NCBI RefSeq assembly: GCF_000420405.1
Contig: NZ_ATUW01000001.1
Coordinates: forward strand, 153,072 to 217,071
DNA: 64,000 nt
Reading direction: 5' to 3'
DNA from: Winkia neuii subsp. neuii DSM 8576
GTDB lineage: Bacteria > Actinomycetota > Actinomycetes > Actinomycetales > Actinomycetaceae
Below the pieces are notes generated by a model that was given only the letters and a program-made list of their open reading frames with translations, was not told the DNA's origin and ran no database searches. The position numbers were made by a program, and so were the translations under genes. Shown here piece by piece: positions 9,759 through 17,498 of the stretch (positions within the stretch are counted from its first letter, which is position 1; each line of letters begins with the position of its first letter).

Positions 9759-10598
9759 GTGATTTCGTGGTGGGAATCCATCATTTTGGGGATTGTCGAG
9801 GGCGTGACCGAGTTCTTGCCGGTCTCTTCGACAGGGCACCTAACCATTGCCGAGAACCTGCTAGGGCATGCGGTCAACGCCCCAACTGTCACGGCTTACA
9901 CAGCGATCATCCAGGTTGGTGCCATGATCGCCTCCATCGTCTACTTTTGGTCTGACATTGTGCGCATCGCGAAGGCTTGGTTCGTGGGCCTGGTAAATAA
10001 GTATGAGCGCAAGGCCGACTACCACCTGGGATGGGCAATTATTGTGGGCGTGGCTGTGACAGCGGTTATCGGGCTACTGCTAAAGGACGTAATCGAAGGG
10101 CCGCTGCGGTCGATGTGGTTTGTGGCAGCAGGCCTAATTTTGTGGTCGGTGGCCATGTACGTGTCTGATCGGGTGCGCTTCAATCGCGGCGAGGAATCGA
10201 TCACTTGGAAAGACGGCCTGCTCTTGGGCCTGTTCCAGTCCATCGCCCTGATCCCAGGCGTATCGCGCTCCGGGGCTACTATTGCCGGGGCCATGTTCCT
10301 AAAGATCGACCGAGTTGCCGCCACTCGCATGAGCTTCTTTTTGGGTATCCCCACCCTCATCGCGGCGGGCGGGTTGCAGGCAGTAACCAAATTCGACCAG
10401 ATCGGGGCTGCCGGCGGGGTCGGCTGGGGCTCTACCATTATCGGCACGGTAGTTTCTGGGATTGTCGCCTACCTTTCGATCGCGTGGCTGCTCAAGTTTG
10501 TTTCTTCGAACAACTTCAACGGTTTTGTAATCTACCGGGTGGCGCTGGGCATTCTGGTTGCATTGGGACTGGTAACCGGCCTTATTGCCGGCATCTAA
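9759..10598 (+). CDS. uppP: Undecaprenyl-diphosphatase
   Basis: The 279-residue integral membrane enzyme dephosphorylates undecaprenyl diphosphate to recycle the lipid carrier of cell-wall synthesis. Both catalytic regions are visible: EGVTEFLPVSSTGHL (residues ~12-26) and PGVSRSGATI (~165-175). About eight hydrophobic helices fit the BacA/UppP fold. Translation starts at a GTG preceded by AAGGAG. It is divergent from ald, and 243 nt separate the two starts. Loss or gain of this gene changes bacitracin tolerance in other bacteria, but nothing here suggests special resistance. Confidence 0.96.
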   Translation: MISWWESIILGIVEGVTEFLPVSSTGHLTIAENLLGHAVNAPTVTAYTAIIQVGAMIASIVYFWSDIVRIAKAWFVGLVNKYERKADYHLGWAIIVGVAVTAVIGLLLKDVIEGPLRSMWFVAAGLILWSVAMYVSDRVRFNRGEESITWKDGLLLGLFQSIALIPGVSRSGATIAGAMFLKIDRVAATRMSFFLGIPTLIAAGGLQAVTKFDQIGAAGGVGWGSTIIGTVVSGIVAYLSIAWLLKFVSSNNFNGFVIYRVALGILVALGLVTGLIAGI

Positions 10599-10619
10599 AT
10601 ACGTTCCTCTAAACACTTC

Positions 10620-10670
10620 CCCCGCGCCCGGCGCACACTATTTCGAGTTCGCTGGGTGCGGGGATTTTTA
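10620..10670 (+). terminator. Rho-independent terminator after uppP
   Basis: CCCCGCGCCCGGCG (10620-10633) pairs with CGCTGGGTGCGGGG (10650-10663) through 12 Watson-Crick and 2 G-T pairs, followed by ATTTTTA on the plus strand. It lies between the convergent uppP and M20 genes. Confidence 0.8.
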
Positions 10671-10691
10671 TATCCGAAGCCTTCGCGCGGG

Positions 10692-11894
10692 CTATTTTCC
10701 TAAATATTCGAGGGCGGCCACTAGCAGTGCTTGGGTGCCCGTTCGCAGGGAGGGGGCCAGGGTGGGAGCGAATTGTGGGGAGTGGTTGCCCGGCGCAGTC
10801 TTGGGATCGGGGAACCCCCCGAACGTCCAGTAGAAGTAGGGCACGTCGAAGGCCTTGGGAATGTAGGTGAAATCTTCCGAGGCAGTTACCTTTTCCCCGT
10901 CGGCGTAGCGCTCGCCAAAATAGTTTTTGAACGCGCCGGTAATACGGTCGAATTGCTCCTTAGGGTTAGAGGTGAGCGGGTACTTGTTGAAGTATTCGAA
11001 TTTGGGTTCGCGCTGGCTGCCCGAGGCAGCGCATTCAGCTTTCACAATGCGTTCAATAGCTGCGGTTACCTGTTCTTGCACCTGTTCTTTATATGTGCGG
11101 ATATTTAATTGCAGCACGGCAGAGTCAGGGATGGTGTTCGCCGAGGTTCCTGCCGAAATTGAGCCCACGGTAACCACCGCAAAATCCGAGGGCGACGTTT
11201 CGCGTGAAACAATAGTTTGCAGCCGCAGCACAATCGCAGCTGCCATAACCACTGGGTCTACAGAGAGGTGAGGCATGGACCCGTGCGAGCCCTTGCCAAA
11301 TACCGTTATCTTAAGGCTTGTGGCACCCGAGAAGGTTGGCCCGCAGACCGCGTTCACAGTGCCCTCTTTGATACCTACCACGTGTTGGGCCAAGCAAACC
11401 TCGGGCTTTGGCACCTGTTCAACCAGCCCGGCCTCGACCATAGACTTAGCCCCTTGCGCCGTTTCCTCGCCCGGCTGGAAGAGCGCAACAAACGTCCCCT
11501 CCCACAGATCTTTGTGAGCGAGCAAAAGCTTTACCGCCCCAAGTAGGCAGGCCGTGTGCATGTCGTGGCCGCACCCGTGCATTACCGGAGTTTTGTTGCC
11601 GTCTTCATCCTGCTGCCGGGCCGTGGAAGCGTAGTCCAGGCCAGTGTCTTCGGCCAGGGGAAGCGCATCGAAATCAGCACGACACAAAATGGCAGCGCCC
11701 TCGCCATTTTCAATTACGGCTACCACACCCCCACCGATTTCTTTAGGCTCTGCGCCCAAATCTTTTAGCTCTTTGGTTATACGCCCACGAGTCCATTCTT
11801 CTTGCATGGACAATTCTGGATGCTGGTGTAATTCCTTGTATAAGTCTTCCTGCCAGTCTTTTTGCTCGGCTACGAGCTTTTCAATATCGCTCAT
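10692..11894 (-). CDS. M20 family amidohydrolase / peptidase
   Basis: The 400-residue protein is an M20D-type amidohydrolase (hippurate hydrolase or N-acyl-L-amino acid amidohydrolase). Metal-binding and catalytic motifs are present: ILCRADFDALPL, HGCGHDMHTA, and PGEETAQGAKSMVEAG with the catalytic glutamate. The dimerisation domain insert lies at about residues 180-290. I choose the ATG at 11894 because AAGGAAAGGGGG lies a few bases upstream; an upstream start at 11924 would include that site. Such enzymes release amino acids from N-acylated forms; the actual substrate is unknown. Confidence 0.9.
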   Translation of the reverse strand: MSDIEKLVAEQKDWQEDLYKELHQHPELSMQEEWTRGRITKELKDLGAEPKEIGGGVVAVIENGEGAAILCRADFDALPLAEDTGLDYASTARQQDEDGNKTPVMHGCGHDMHTACLLGAVKLLLAHKDLWEGTFVALFQPGEETAQGAKSMVEAGLVEQVPKPEVCLAQHVVGIKEGTVNAVCGPTFSGATSLKITVFGKGSHGSMPHLSVDPVVMAAAIVLRLQTIVSRETSPSDFAVVTVGSISAGTSANTIPDSAVLQLNIRTYKEQVQEQVTAAIERIVKAECAASGSQREPKFEYFNKYPLTSNPKEQFDRITGAFKNYFGERYADGEKVTASEDFTYIPKAFDVPYFYWTFGGFPDPKTAPGNHSPQFAPTLAPSLRTGTQALLVAALEYLGK

Positions 11895-11939
11895 TGTTCC
11901 CCCTTTCCTTCTTTTATACGTCATAGACCGGCCGCCGGC

Positions 11940-12728
11940 TCATTTAGCTGTGGCGAGCGTTGGCCCCGGCGGCAGTTGTTGGGAAGGACATTCGGAGGCC
12001 GTAAGTGCCATAGTGCGCTGCTCGTCGGCAGTTACGCTGAGCCCCCACACCTGCTTGATTCGCACCTGCCGGGCCACGTAGGCGCAGCGGTAATCGACGT
12101 CGGGAGGCAGCCATTTGTTTGCCGCGTACGCGCTTTTGGCCTGATTGGCAGGGCCGTCCACTGCCAGCAAATTGAGCGGGTCGTTGGCAAACTTTTGCCT
12201 GCGCGCAGGGTCCCACCCATCGGCCCCCGAAGCCCAAGCGTCGGCGAGGGCAACCACGTGATCTATCTGCACGGCCTCGGAAGAATGCTGCCCCCGCACG
12301 AAGTTGATTACTTTGCCCGTATACGGATCTTGCAACTGCCCAGACAGTACCACGCAATTGCGAGTATTTGGCCTGTAAACAACATTCTTCATGTCGCGGC
12401 TCAGAATGTCGTTGCGGGTGTCGCAGCCGTTATGATCCTCGTCGGCCCAACGTTGGCCGAATTCGTGCCGATTGTATTTTTTGGTCTGCCGCCACTGGCG
12501 CACGGGCAGGGACTTTACCGCCTGGGCAAAGTCGGTGTTAGGTACTTCTTTTAGCACCTGATCGTTGGTTTTGAAAGTGTCGACAATAGAGCCAGGCCTA
12601 TTTGCCCCGGCTGCCCCAGCCTTACCGAAACCGCCCAAATCTAGGCCCAGCGGAGCCACCGCCCAGACCACCAACGCGGCAGCGAGCAGCCACGCCACCA
12701 GATCGCCAATTCCGAACCGTCGTCTCAT
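11940..12728 (-). CDS. Membrane-anchored HNH endonuclease family protein (DUF1524-like)
   Basis: A hydrophobic helix at residues ~10-28 after MRRRFGIGD suggests an uncleaved signal anchor or signal peptide, so the 262-residue protein is probably outside the membrane. The C-terminal half has the DUF1524/GmrSD-type HNH pattern: DEDHNGCDTRND, then VQIDHVVALADAW, then NDPLNLLAVDGPANQAKS, supplying His, Asn and a further Asn/Lys. Comparable secreted proteins are widespread in actinobacteria and annotated as HNH endonuclease family; they may degrade extracellular DNA, but this has not been shown for this protein. It is 45 nt downstream of no same-strand partner and stands alone between the M20 and SRAP genes. 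Confidence 0.85.
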   Translation of the reverse strand: MRRRFGIGDLVAWLLAAALVVWAVAPLGLDLGGFGKAGAAGANRPGSIVDTFKTNDQVLKEVPNTDFAQAVKSLPVRQWRQTKKYNRHEFGQRWADEDHNGCDTRNDILSRDMKNVVYRPNTRNCVVLSGQLQDPYTGKVINFVRGQHSSEAVQIDHVVALADAWASGADGWDPARRQKFANDPLNLLAVDGPANQAKSAYAANKWLPPDVDYRCAYVARQVRIKQVWGLSVTADEQRTMALTASECPSQQLPPGPTLATAK

Positions 12729-12836
12729 GGACTCTACTGTGGCACGTACCTATGACAGATGGTGACAGCGGTGTCAATCTGTGGATAACTTCGCCGGCCC
12801 GTCTCCACCCTCGAACCGCCAAGTGAGGCTGAAGCC

Positions 12837-13523
12837 CTATTCGGCAATTGGCTCAACTAGGCTCGGAAAGTTGTTTCCCACGGATCCGACCTGTTTAGAA
12901 ACCTTCCGGGGTTGCAATGCGGGGGCGGGAATCTGGCCGATCAGCTCGTCTATTCCGCCGGGGTCTGTGAGGGCCGGATTTAGCCAGCTTCCCCACGCCT
13001 GCTCGGGCACAATTACGGGGGTGCGTTCGTGGATGTGGCCGAGGGCGTCCGGGGCACTCCTGGTGCAAATCGCGCAAGATGCCACCCATCCGCTGGGGCC
13101 CTTCCAGGCCTGCGCTATGCCAGCAAACGCCATAAGGGGATCCAGAGGGCCTTCGGAAAGAAAATAGGGCTGTTTTTTGCCCCCAATTTTTTGCCACTCA
13201 AAGTAGCCGTTGGCGGGCAGCAGTACGCGGTGTTTAGCTACTGCGGTTCTAAAAGATGGCTTCCTAGTTACCGTTTCCGCCCGGGCGTTTATGAGCAGCG
13301 GCTGGTCAGGTTCTTTTGCCCAGGAGGGGATGAGCCCCCACCGCAGCTGGCGCAGTTCGCGCACGATTTCGCCCTCGCCGGTAAAACGTTCCATGACGGC
13401 GGCAACGGAATGGGTTGGGGCTATGTTCCACGAGGGATCCGGGGCGTCGTGGACTACCAGATCTATGTCGAATAGTGCGGTTATGTGGCCGGTGGACTCC
13501 CACATGCCGTAGCGCCCGCACAT
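12837..13523 (-). CDS. SRAP domain abasic-site processing protein (YedK/HMCES-like)
   Basis: The 228-residue protein has all SRAP hallmarks: MCGRYG with catalytic Cys2, WNIAPT, RWGLIPSWA, NARAETV, LLPANGYFEWQ with the active-site glutamate, and GHIHERTPVIV with the conserved histidine. SRAP proteins form a covalent crosslink with abasic sites in single-stranded DNA and protect them from strand breakage. Its start codon overlaps the stop of the upstream TRIC-like gene (TAATG), so the two are co-translated. Confidence 0.93.
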   Translation of the reverse strand: MCGRYGMWESTGHITALFDIDLVVHDAPDPSWNIAPTHSVAAVMERFTGEGEIVRELRQLRWGLIPSWAKEPDQPLLINARAETVTRKPSFRTAVAKHRVLLPANGYFEWQKIGGKKQPYFLSEGPLDPLMAFAGIAQAWKGPSGWVASCAICTRSAPDALGHIHERTPVIVPEQAWGSWLNPALTDPGGIDELIGQIPAPALQPRKVSKQVGSVGNNFPSLVEPIAE

Positions 13524-14317
13524 TAGGGTTCTTCCGCTGTGGGTTGGGCGGTGGAGCCGGTGTTTTTCTTGCGATTCTTGAATGGCCTGTGTTTGCGGTT
13601 ACCGCCCAATATGAAGGGATTTACGTCTGGTTTTACGCCTTTGCGGGCTAAGAGGGCGCGCAATTGTTTGGACGTCATGGTAACGGTCCAATCGCCGGTG
13701 GGTAGAGTCCAGCGGCGCCACCCCGATACTACTGTCCCCAACCCCCCAAAGATTATTGCTACGAGCATTCCAAAAACCGGCTGGTCGTACTTGTAGAAGA
13801 CGACCATTATCAGTGAGGCCGCGAGCGCAGGGGTGGCGTATAGGGTGTTGCCACCGAATACTCGGGGGACCATGCCGGAGGCGACGTCGCGGATCATGCC
13901 GCCCCCTACCGCGGTTACGAGCCCTAGCAGGATGGCGGGAGGAATATTGTAGCCGAGGCTGAGGGTTTTTAGGGTGCCGGTTGCGGCCCAGCAGCCGAGC
14001 ACGAGCCCGTCACCTAAAAAGACCATGCGGGTGGCCCAGCGCCCGGAGAGGCGCAGCAGGATTGCCACGAATGCTCCGCCGAGGGCGCAGAACAGATAGT
14101 ACGGGTCGGTGATGGCTACGGGGGCACCGGATTGGAGCATCACGTCGCGGACGATGCCGCCGCCGAGGCCGGACATTACGGCCAACACGAAGAAACCGAC
14201 TGCGTCAAAATTGCGCCGGCGCGCTAATTGGCCGCCAATGATCCCGTTCACGAACACGCCAATTAGGTCGATGACGCGAAACACATCGGGAAGAATCGAG
14301 TTGAGGTTGTCCAGCAC
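13523..14317 (-). CDS. TRIC-like cation channel family protein (UPF0126/YadS type)
   Basis: This 264-residue membrane protein has seven or so hydrophobic helices arranged as two repeats, each with a glycine-rich motif: GLGGGIVRDVM and AVGGGMIRDVASG. That is the pattern of the UPF0126 (YadS/YicG) family, now grouped with trimeric intracellular cation channels. The last ~60 residues form a basic cytoplasmic tail (KHRPFKNRKKN). It overlaps the SRAP gene by one base. Ion selectivity cannot be judged from the sequence. Confidence 0.88.
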   Translation of the reverse strand: MLDNLNSILPDVFRVIDLIGVFVNGIIGGQLARRRNFDAVGFFVLAVMSGLGGGIVRDVMLQSGAPVAITDPYYLFCALGGAFVAILLRLSGRWATRMVFLGDGLVLGCWAATGTLKTLSLGYNIPPAILLGLVTAVGGGMIRDVASGMVPRVFGGNTLYATPALAASLIMVVFYKYDQPVFGMLVAIIFGGLGTVVSGWRRWTLPTGDWTVTMTSKQLRALLARKGVKPDVNPFILGGNRKHRPFKNRKKNTGSTAQPTAEEP

Positions 14318-14364
14318 GACACTAGCCTAATAGTTTCGGGGGGCCTTTTTCAGGTCGAAAGCCG

Positions 14365-15132
14365 CTATTGGGCGGCGTTCATGCGGGCCTTTAGAGGCTC
14401 GTAGTGGTCTTCGACTGCGCAGTAGTATGCGTGAATGTCCCCGTCCTCGACTGCTTTTAACATCGCCCCATGGGCTTTGGCGGTCAAAATTAACCCTGCG
14501 GGGTCGGCCGGAAGGGACGGCACCACGGCCATGTGAATCAGCCACATGGCGCTCATCATCTCGTCTAATAGCTGATTTTGAAGGATAGAAATTAGTCCCC
14601 TATGAAAAGCTATGTCCTCTTGTATGTATGAGTGGCCAGTTGCAGACTTGGAAATCATTTGTTTAACCAGATCTTGCAGCTCTTCGATCTTTTCGGGATC
14701 TGTTTGGTCGCGCTTTTCTACCAGTTCGTGGCCTACCCCGATGTCGAGATACTTTCGCATGGCCACCACTTCGTCGAGAGTTCCCAGGGAGCCGTTTCCC
14801 ATAGACGACCGCAGGACGAGAGTGTTTACCAACGGAGACAGTGACATGTTTGAGACAAACGCACCTTTGCCCTGCTTGGTTGCAACAATGTCGAGCGCCT
14901 GTAGCTGCCTCATGGCTTCGCGGACAGAGGACCGAGAGACGCCCAGGAGTTTGCAAAGTTCCGCCTCGGTAGGCAAAGGATCCCCTGGATTGAGATGCTC
15001 AGAAATTATGTACTGCTCAACCGCTTCCACTGTAGAGTCAGCGCGAGAGGCAAACTTCTGTTCGAGTTTAGTTTTCTCGTAGCCCGTGAGAGTAGGCGGA
15101 AGTGACGACAAGATATCTGACGTTTTTTTCAT
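14365..15132 (-). CDS. FadR-type GntR regulator, probable repressor of the sialic acid genes
   Basis: The 255-residue protein has an N-terminal winged helix (residues ~30-95: DPLPTEAELCKLLGVSRSSV, then QGKGAFV) and a C-terminal helical FCD ligand domain. That is the subgroup of E. coli NanR and LldR. It is encoded just downstream of two sialidase genes on the same strand. Sites of the TTGTnnnACAA type lie at both divergent nan promoters, and a related site lies in front of this gene, supporting a NanR-like role with autoregulation; this is inference. The start at 15132 is supported by AGGAAAG; a start at 15162 would include that site. Confidence 0.88.
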   Translation of the reverse strand: MKKTSDILSSLPPTLTGYEKTKLEQKFASRADSTVEAVEQYIISEHLNPGDPLPTEAELCKLLGVSRSSVREAMRQLQALDIVATKQGKGAFVSNMSLSPLVNTLVLRSSMGNGSLGTLDEVVAMRKYLDIGVGHELVEKRDQTDPEKIEELQDLVKQMISKSATGHSYIQEDIAFHRGLISILQNQLLDEMMSAMWLIHMAVVPSLPADPAGLILTAKAHGAMLKAVEDGDIHAYYCAVEDHYEPLKARMNAAQ

Positions 15133-15194
15133 TACCACTTTCCTACCTGCAGGGTTTCCCACTCAATTATGACAGTTGTGGCACGTCTCCGCAG

Positions 15195-15210
15195 TCATAA
15201 GACAACAGAT
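15195..15210. promoter_or_regulatory. Probable operator upstream of the GntR gene
   Basis: The stretch TCATAAGACAACAGAT resembles the site at the nanT promoter (TTGTAAGACAACTGAT) at 13 of 16 bases. A second half-site, CAGTTGT, lies at 15173-15179. A 9-bp inverted repeat (TGTGGCACG/CGTGCCACA) brackets the region. Position upstream of the regulator start suggests autoregulation. Confidence 0.45.
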
Positions 15211-15230
15211 CCGTGCCACATTTTACCTGC

Positions 15231-17471
15231 CTACGCATTCACAGAGTCGAACCAGCAATGGGGGATTTTTGTGAAGTAAAGCCCCTGCATTTCTCGCTCC
15301 CAAAGAAGCCCAAGTTCTCCGTCTGGCATAATTGCCATGCATTGATAGACGTAGTGGGCCGGATTAAATGTTCGGGCTACATCCCACGTGTGTCCGCCGT
15401 CGTCGGACCTCCGCAGAACTCCCCGACCTCTATATGGGCGCAGTTGGGAAGCATTCGCGAACACTACTCTTTCAGGGTGTTCGCCCGTAGGCCACGCGAC
15501 AGCATTTGGCTGGCAAAAAATCTCAGGGATTTGCGAGACGAAACATACCTCGCCCCACGTTTCGCCCCCGTCCACACTCTCGACGGCTGCTACCTTGCCG
15601 CTAGGATGTTGGTTACGCATAAGCATTAGGACAGTCCCATCTTGGCGCTCTATCACCGTGGCTTCGTGGGTGGCTGCGGCTTCGGTATCCAAAGTTCGAG
15701 AGTCTATTTGCCTACCTTCGAATATGCGGCCATCGTTTGGCGACTTCGCTAATTTCCATGACTCGCCTCCGTCATCGGAATAAACAACGGTTGCAGAGAA
15801 ATTGGTCTTATTTTCTCCGTTGTAATAGACGGGCATAACTAGCCTGCCAGCATAATTCGAATTGGCAAGTTGGATTCCAGTTCCGGGGGCAGTACCCAAG
15901 AACGACATCCACTCTTTCTTAACCTGATGATTCAGATTTACTGGCTTAGACCAGGTTTCCCCATCGTCATCTGAGTAAATCATTTGGAGGAAGCAGGTGC
16001 GTGCCGTGAGTAATGTCTGGGCGGGATCTTCCCCGTCCTTCAAAAATACGTTGCCACCGTAAGACTCCTTGCCGCCCTGCACAACAGTTACTGTTCCATC
16101 TTCGGAAATCGAATACGGCGCAAGTTCACCATTTTCGTCCACAACTGTTCCATCGGAGTTCCAGGCATACTCATTTCCTTCACTATCGTGGAGGATGTAG
16201 TTCCCGTTTGGGTCTACGCCAATCTGGGCTTCAGCGTTTGGTTGCCCCATACCGCCCGGGAAATGATCTATGAGGACTATTATGCGCCCAGTTTTCTGAT
16301 CTTGAACTACACAGGAATCGATTACGGAGGCACCGCTTGCTCCATGGCCCGGGTAGCTTAGGACTGGCTGCAAATCTCCCCAAGTTTTTCCACCATCGAA
16401 AGACCGGCGAATAACGAAGTTGATCGAATTAGGGGAATCGTTAGCTATCGTTTCGCGCTGGTCAGCTCCCGCAATAACCACACCCGACGCTGTAGTCAGT
16501 AGCGACGGAATGCGATAGCTAATTGAATTTTCGAAGCCGTAGTCGAACAGACATTGGGTATCCACAGGCGGCACTGTAGATAGCTTCTTGATCTGTGCGT
16601 CGTTCAGCACCGACGAATAGATCGCTGCGTTGCGAACCTCTCCGAAGAGCCTGGATCCATAGATATCCTGTCCGATAACCACCTCGTCGCAGCCGTCAAA
16701 GCTATCGAAAAAGGCTTGCCCCGGAAGATGAGCTTCCATATATCCGTCCACGTAAATCTGGACTGCGCCGTGGCCGACTCGAAGAACAACATCGTGCCAA
16801 TGCCCTTGGTCCCAACTACCTTCGGCAACGAAATGCCGCCATACGTTGCCCTTCCCAAGAACTCGGTAGTCAATGCCTCGTTCAGTGAGGCTGATATTTA
16901 GTTTTTCTTGCCCCCCTGCAGCTGCAGCAAGCAGGGTACCGTGCTGACCGGGACCCCTTACTCGATACCTTAGAAAAATCGAGCCCGAGCGCAACTGCCC
17001 TACTTGGGCGGCGTCATAATCCGACAAATGCGATGCAGCGAACTCAATTAACGGTTCTGGCGCAACCGATTTCGCAAGAAATTCCATAGGCGTAAGCTCC
17101 CTGTCGAAAACCGATTGTTCAGCTAGCTCCACGCCGGTGGTAGGGGACCATTCAAAGACGCTCGACTCCCCGCAAGCTGCCGGCCTAAGATCAGCAGTTG
17201 CAGAAAAGCACTGGTACCCATCTAAGTAGATCTTCGCCCCCGCAGCTGTGGAGGAAATCCCCAGCGCATGCCACTGGTTGTCAGATACCTTGAAAGTATC
17301 TTCCATATCGAGGCGAATTTCTGCATCGCTGTTGCTGCCCAGCAGTAGCAGACTGCCATTCGCTATTGAAAGTTCCCAGCCACTGTCGCTGCCGAATACA
17401 CGTGCGATTTTTCCGTCTATATTCGCCCGAAAATTAGTCGTCCAGCTTTGTCCATTTGCATTCATTATCAT
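15231..17471 (-). CDS. Sialidase without signal peptide, lectin-like N-terminus
   Basis: The 746-residue protein has two concanavalin-like (laminin-G-type) regions in its first ~300 residues, then a sialidase beta-propeller starting at SYRIPSLLTT (RIP arginine). Five Asp boxes are visible (SFDGGKTW, SDDDGETW, SDDGGESW, SVDGGETW, SDDGGHTW), along with the glutamate region ATHEATVIE, the second arginine MRNQ and the late tyrosine HYVYQCMAI. There is no signal peptide, and none can be gained by a longer start because an in-frame TAA directly precedes the ATG. It may start at the second ATG (17465), which is better spaced from GAAGGG. It follows the exported paralogue by 27 nt in one operon. Likely role: intracellular cleavage of imported sialosides. 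Confidence 0.9.
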   Translation of the reverse strand: MIMNANGQSWTTNFRANIDGKIARVFGSDSGWELSIANGSLLLLGSNSDAEIRLDMEDTFKVSDNQWHALGISSTAAGAKIYLDGYQCFSATADLRPAACGESSVFEWSPTTGVELAEQSVFDRELTPMEFLAKSVAPEPLIEFAASHLSDYDAAQVGQLRSGSIFLRYRVRGPGQHGTLLAAAAGGQEKLNISLTERGIDYRVLGKGNVWRHFVAEGSWDQGHWHDVVLRVGHGAVQIYVDGYMEAHLPGQAFFDSFDGCDEVVIGQDIYGSRLFGEVRNAAIYSSVLNDAQIKKLSTVPPVDTQCLFDYGFENSISYRIPSLLTTASGVVIAGADQRETIANDSPNSINFVIRRSFDGGKTWGDLQPVLSYPGHGASGASVIDSCVVQDQKTGRIIVLIDHFPGGMGQPNAEAQIGVDPNGNYILHDSEGNEYAWNSDGTVVDENGELAPYSISEDGTVTVVQGGKESYGGNVFLKDGEDPAQTLLTARTCFLQMIYSDDDGETWSKPVNLNHQVKKEWMSFLGTAPGTGIQLANSNYAGRLVMPVYYNGENKTNFSATVVYSDDGGESWKLAKSPNDGRIFEGRQIDSRTLDTEAAATHEATVIERQDGTVLMLMRNQHPSGKVAAVESVDGGETWGEVCFVSQIPEIFCQPNAVAWPTGEHPERVVFANASQLRPYRGRGVLRRSDDGGHTWDVARTFNPAHYVYQCMAIMPDGELGLLWEREMQGLYFTKIPHCWFDSVNA

Positions 17472-17498
17472 TTACCCTTCAAGTAGAAAAAGGTCCTT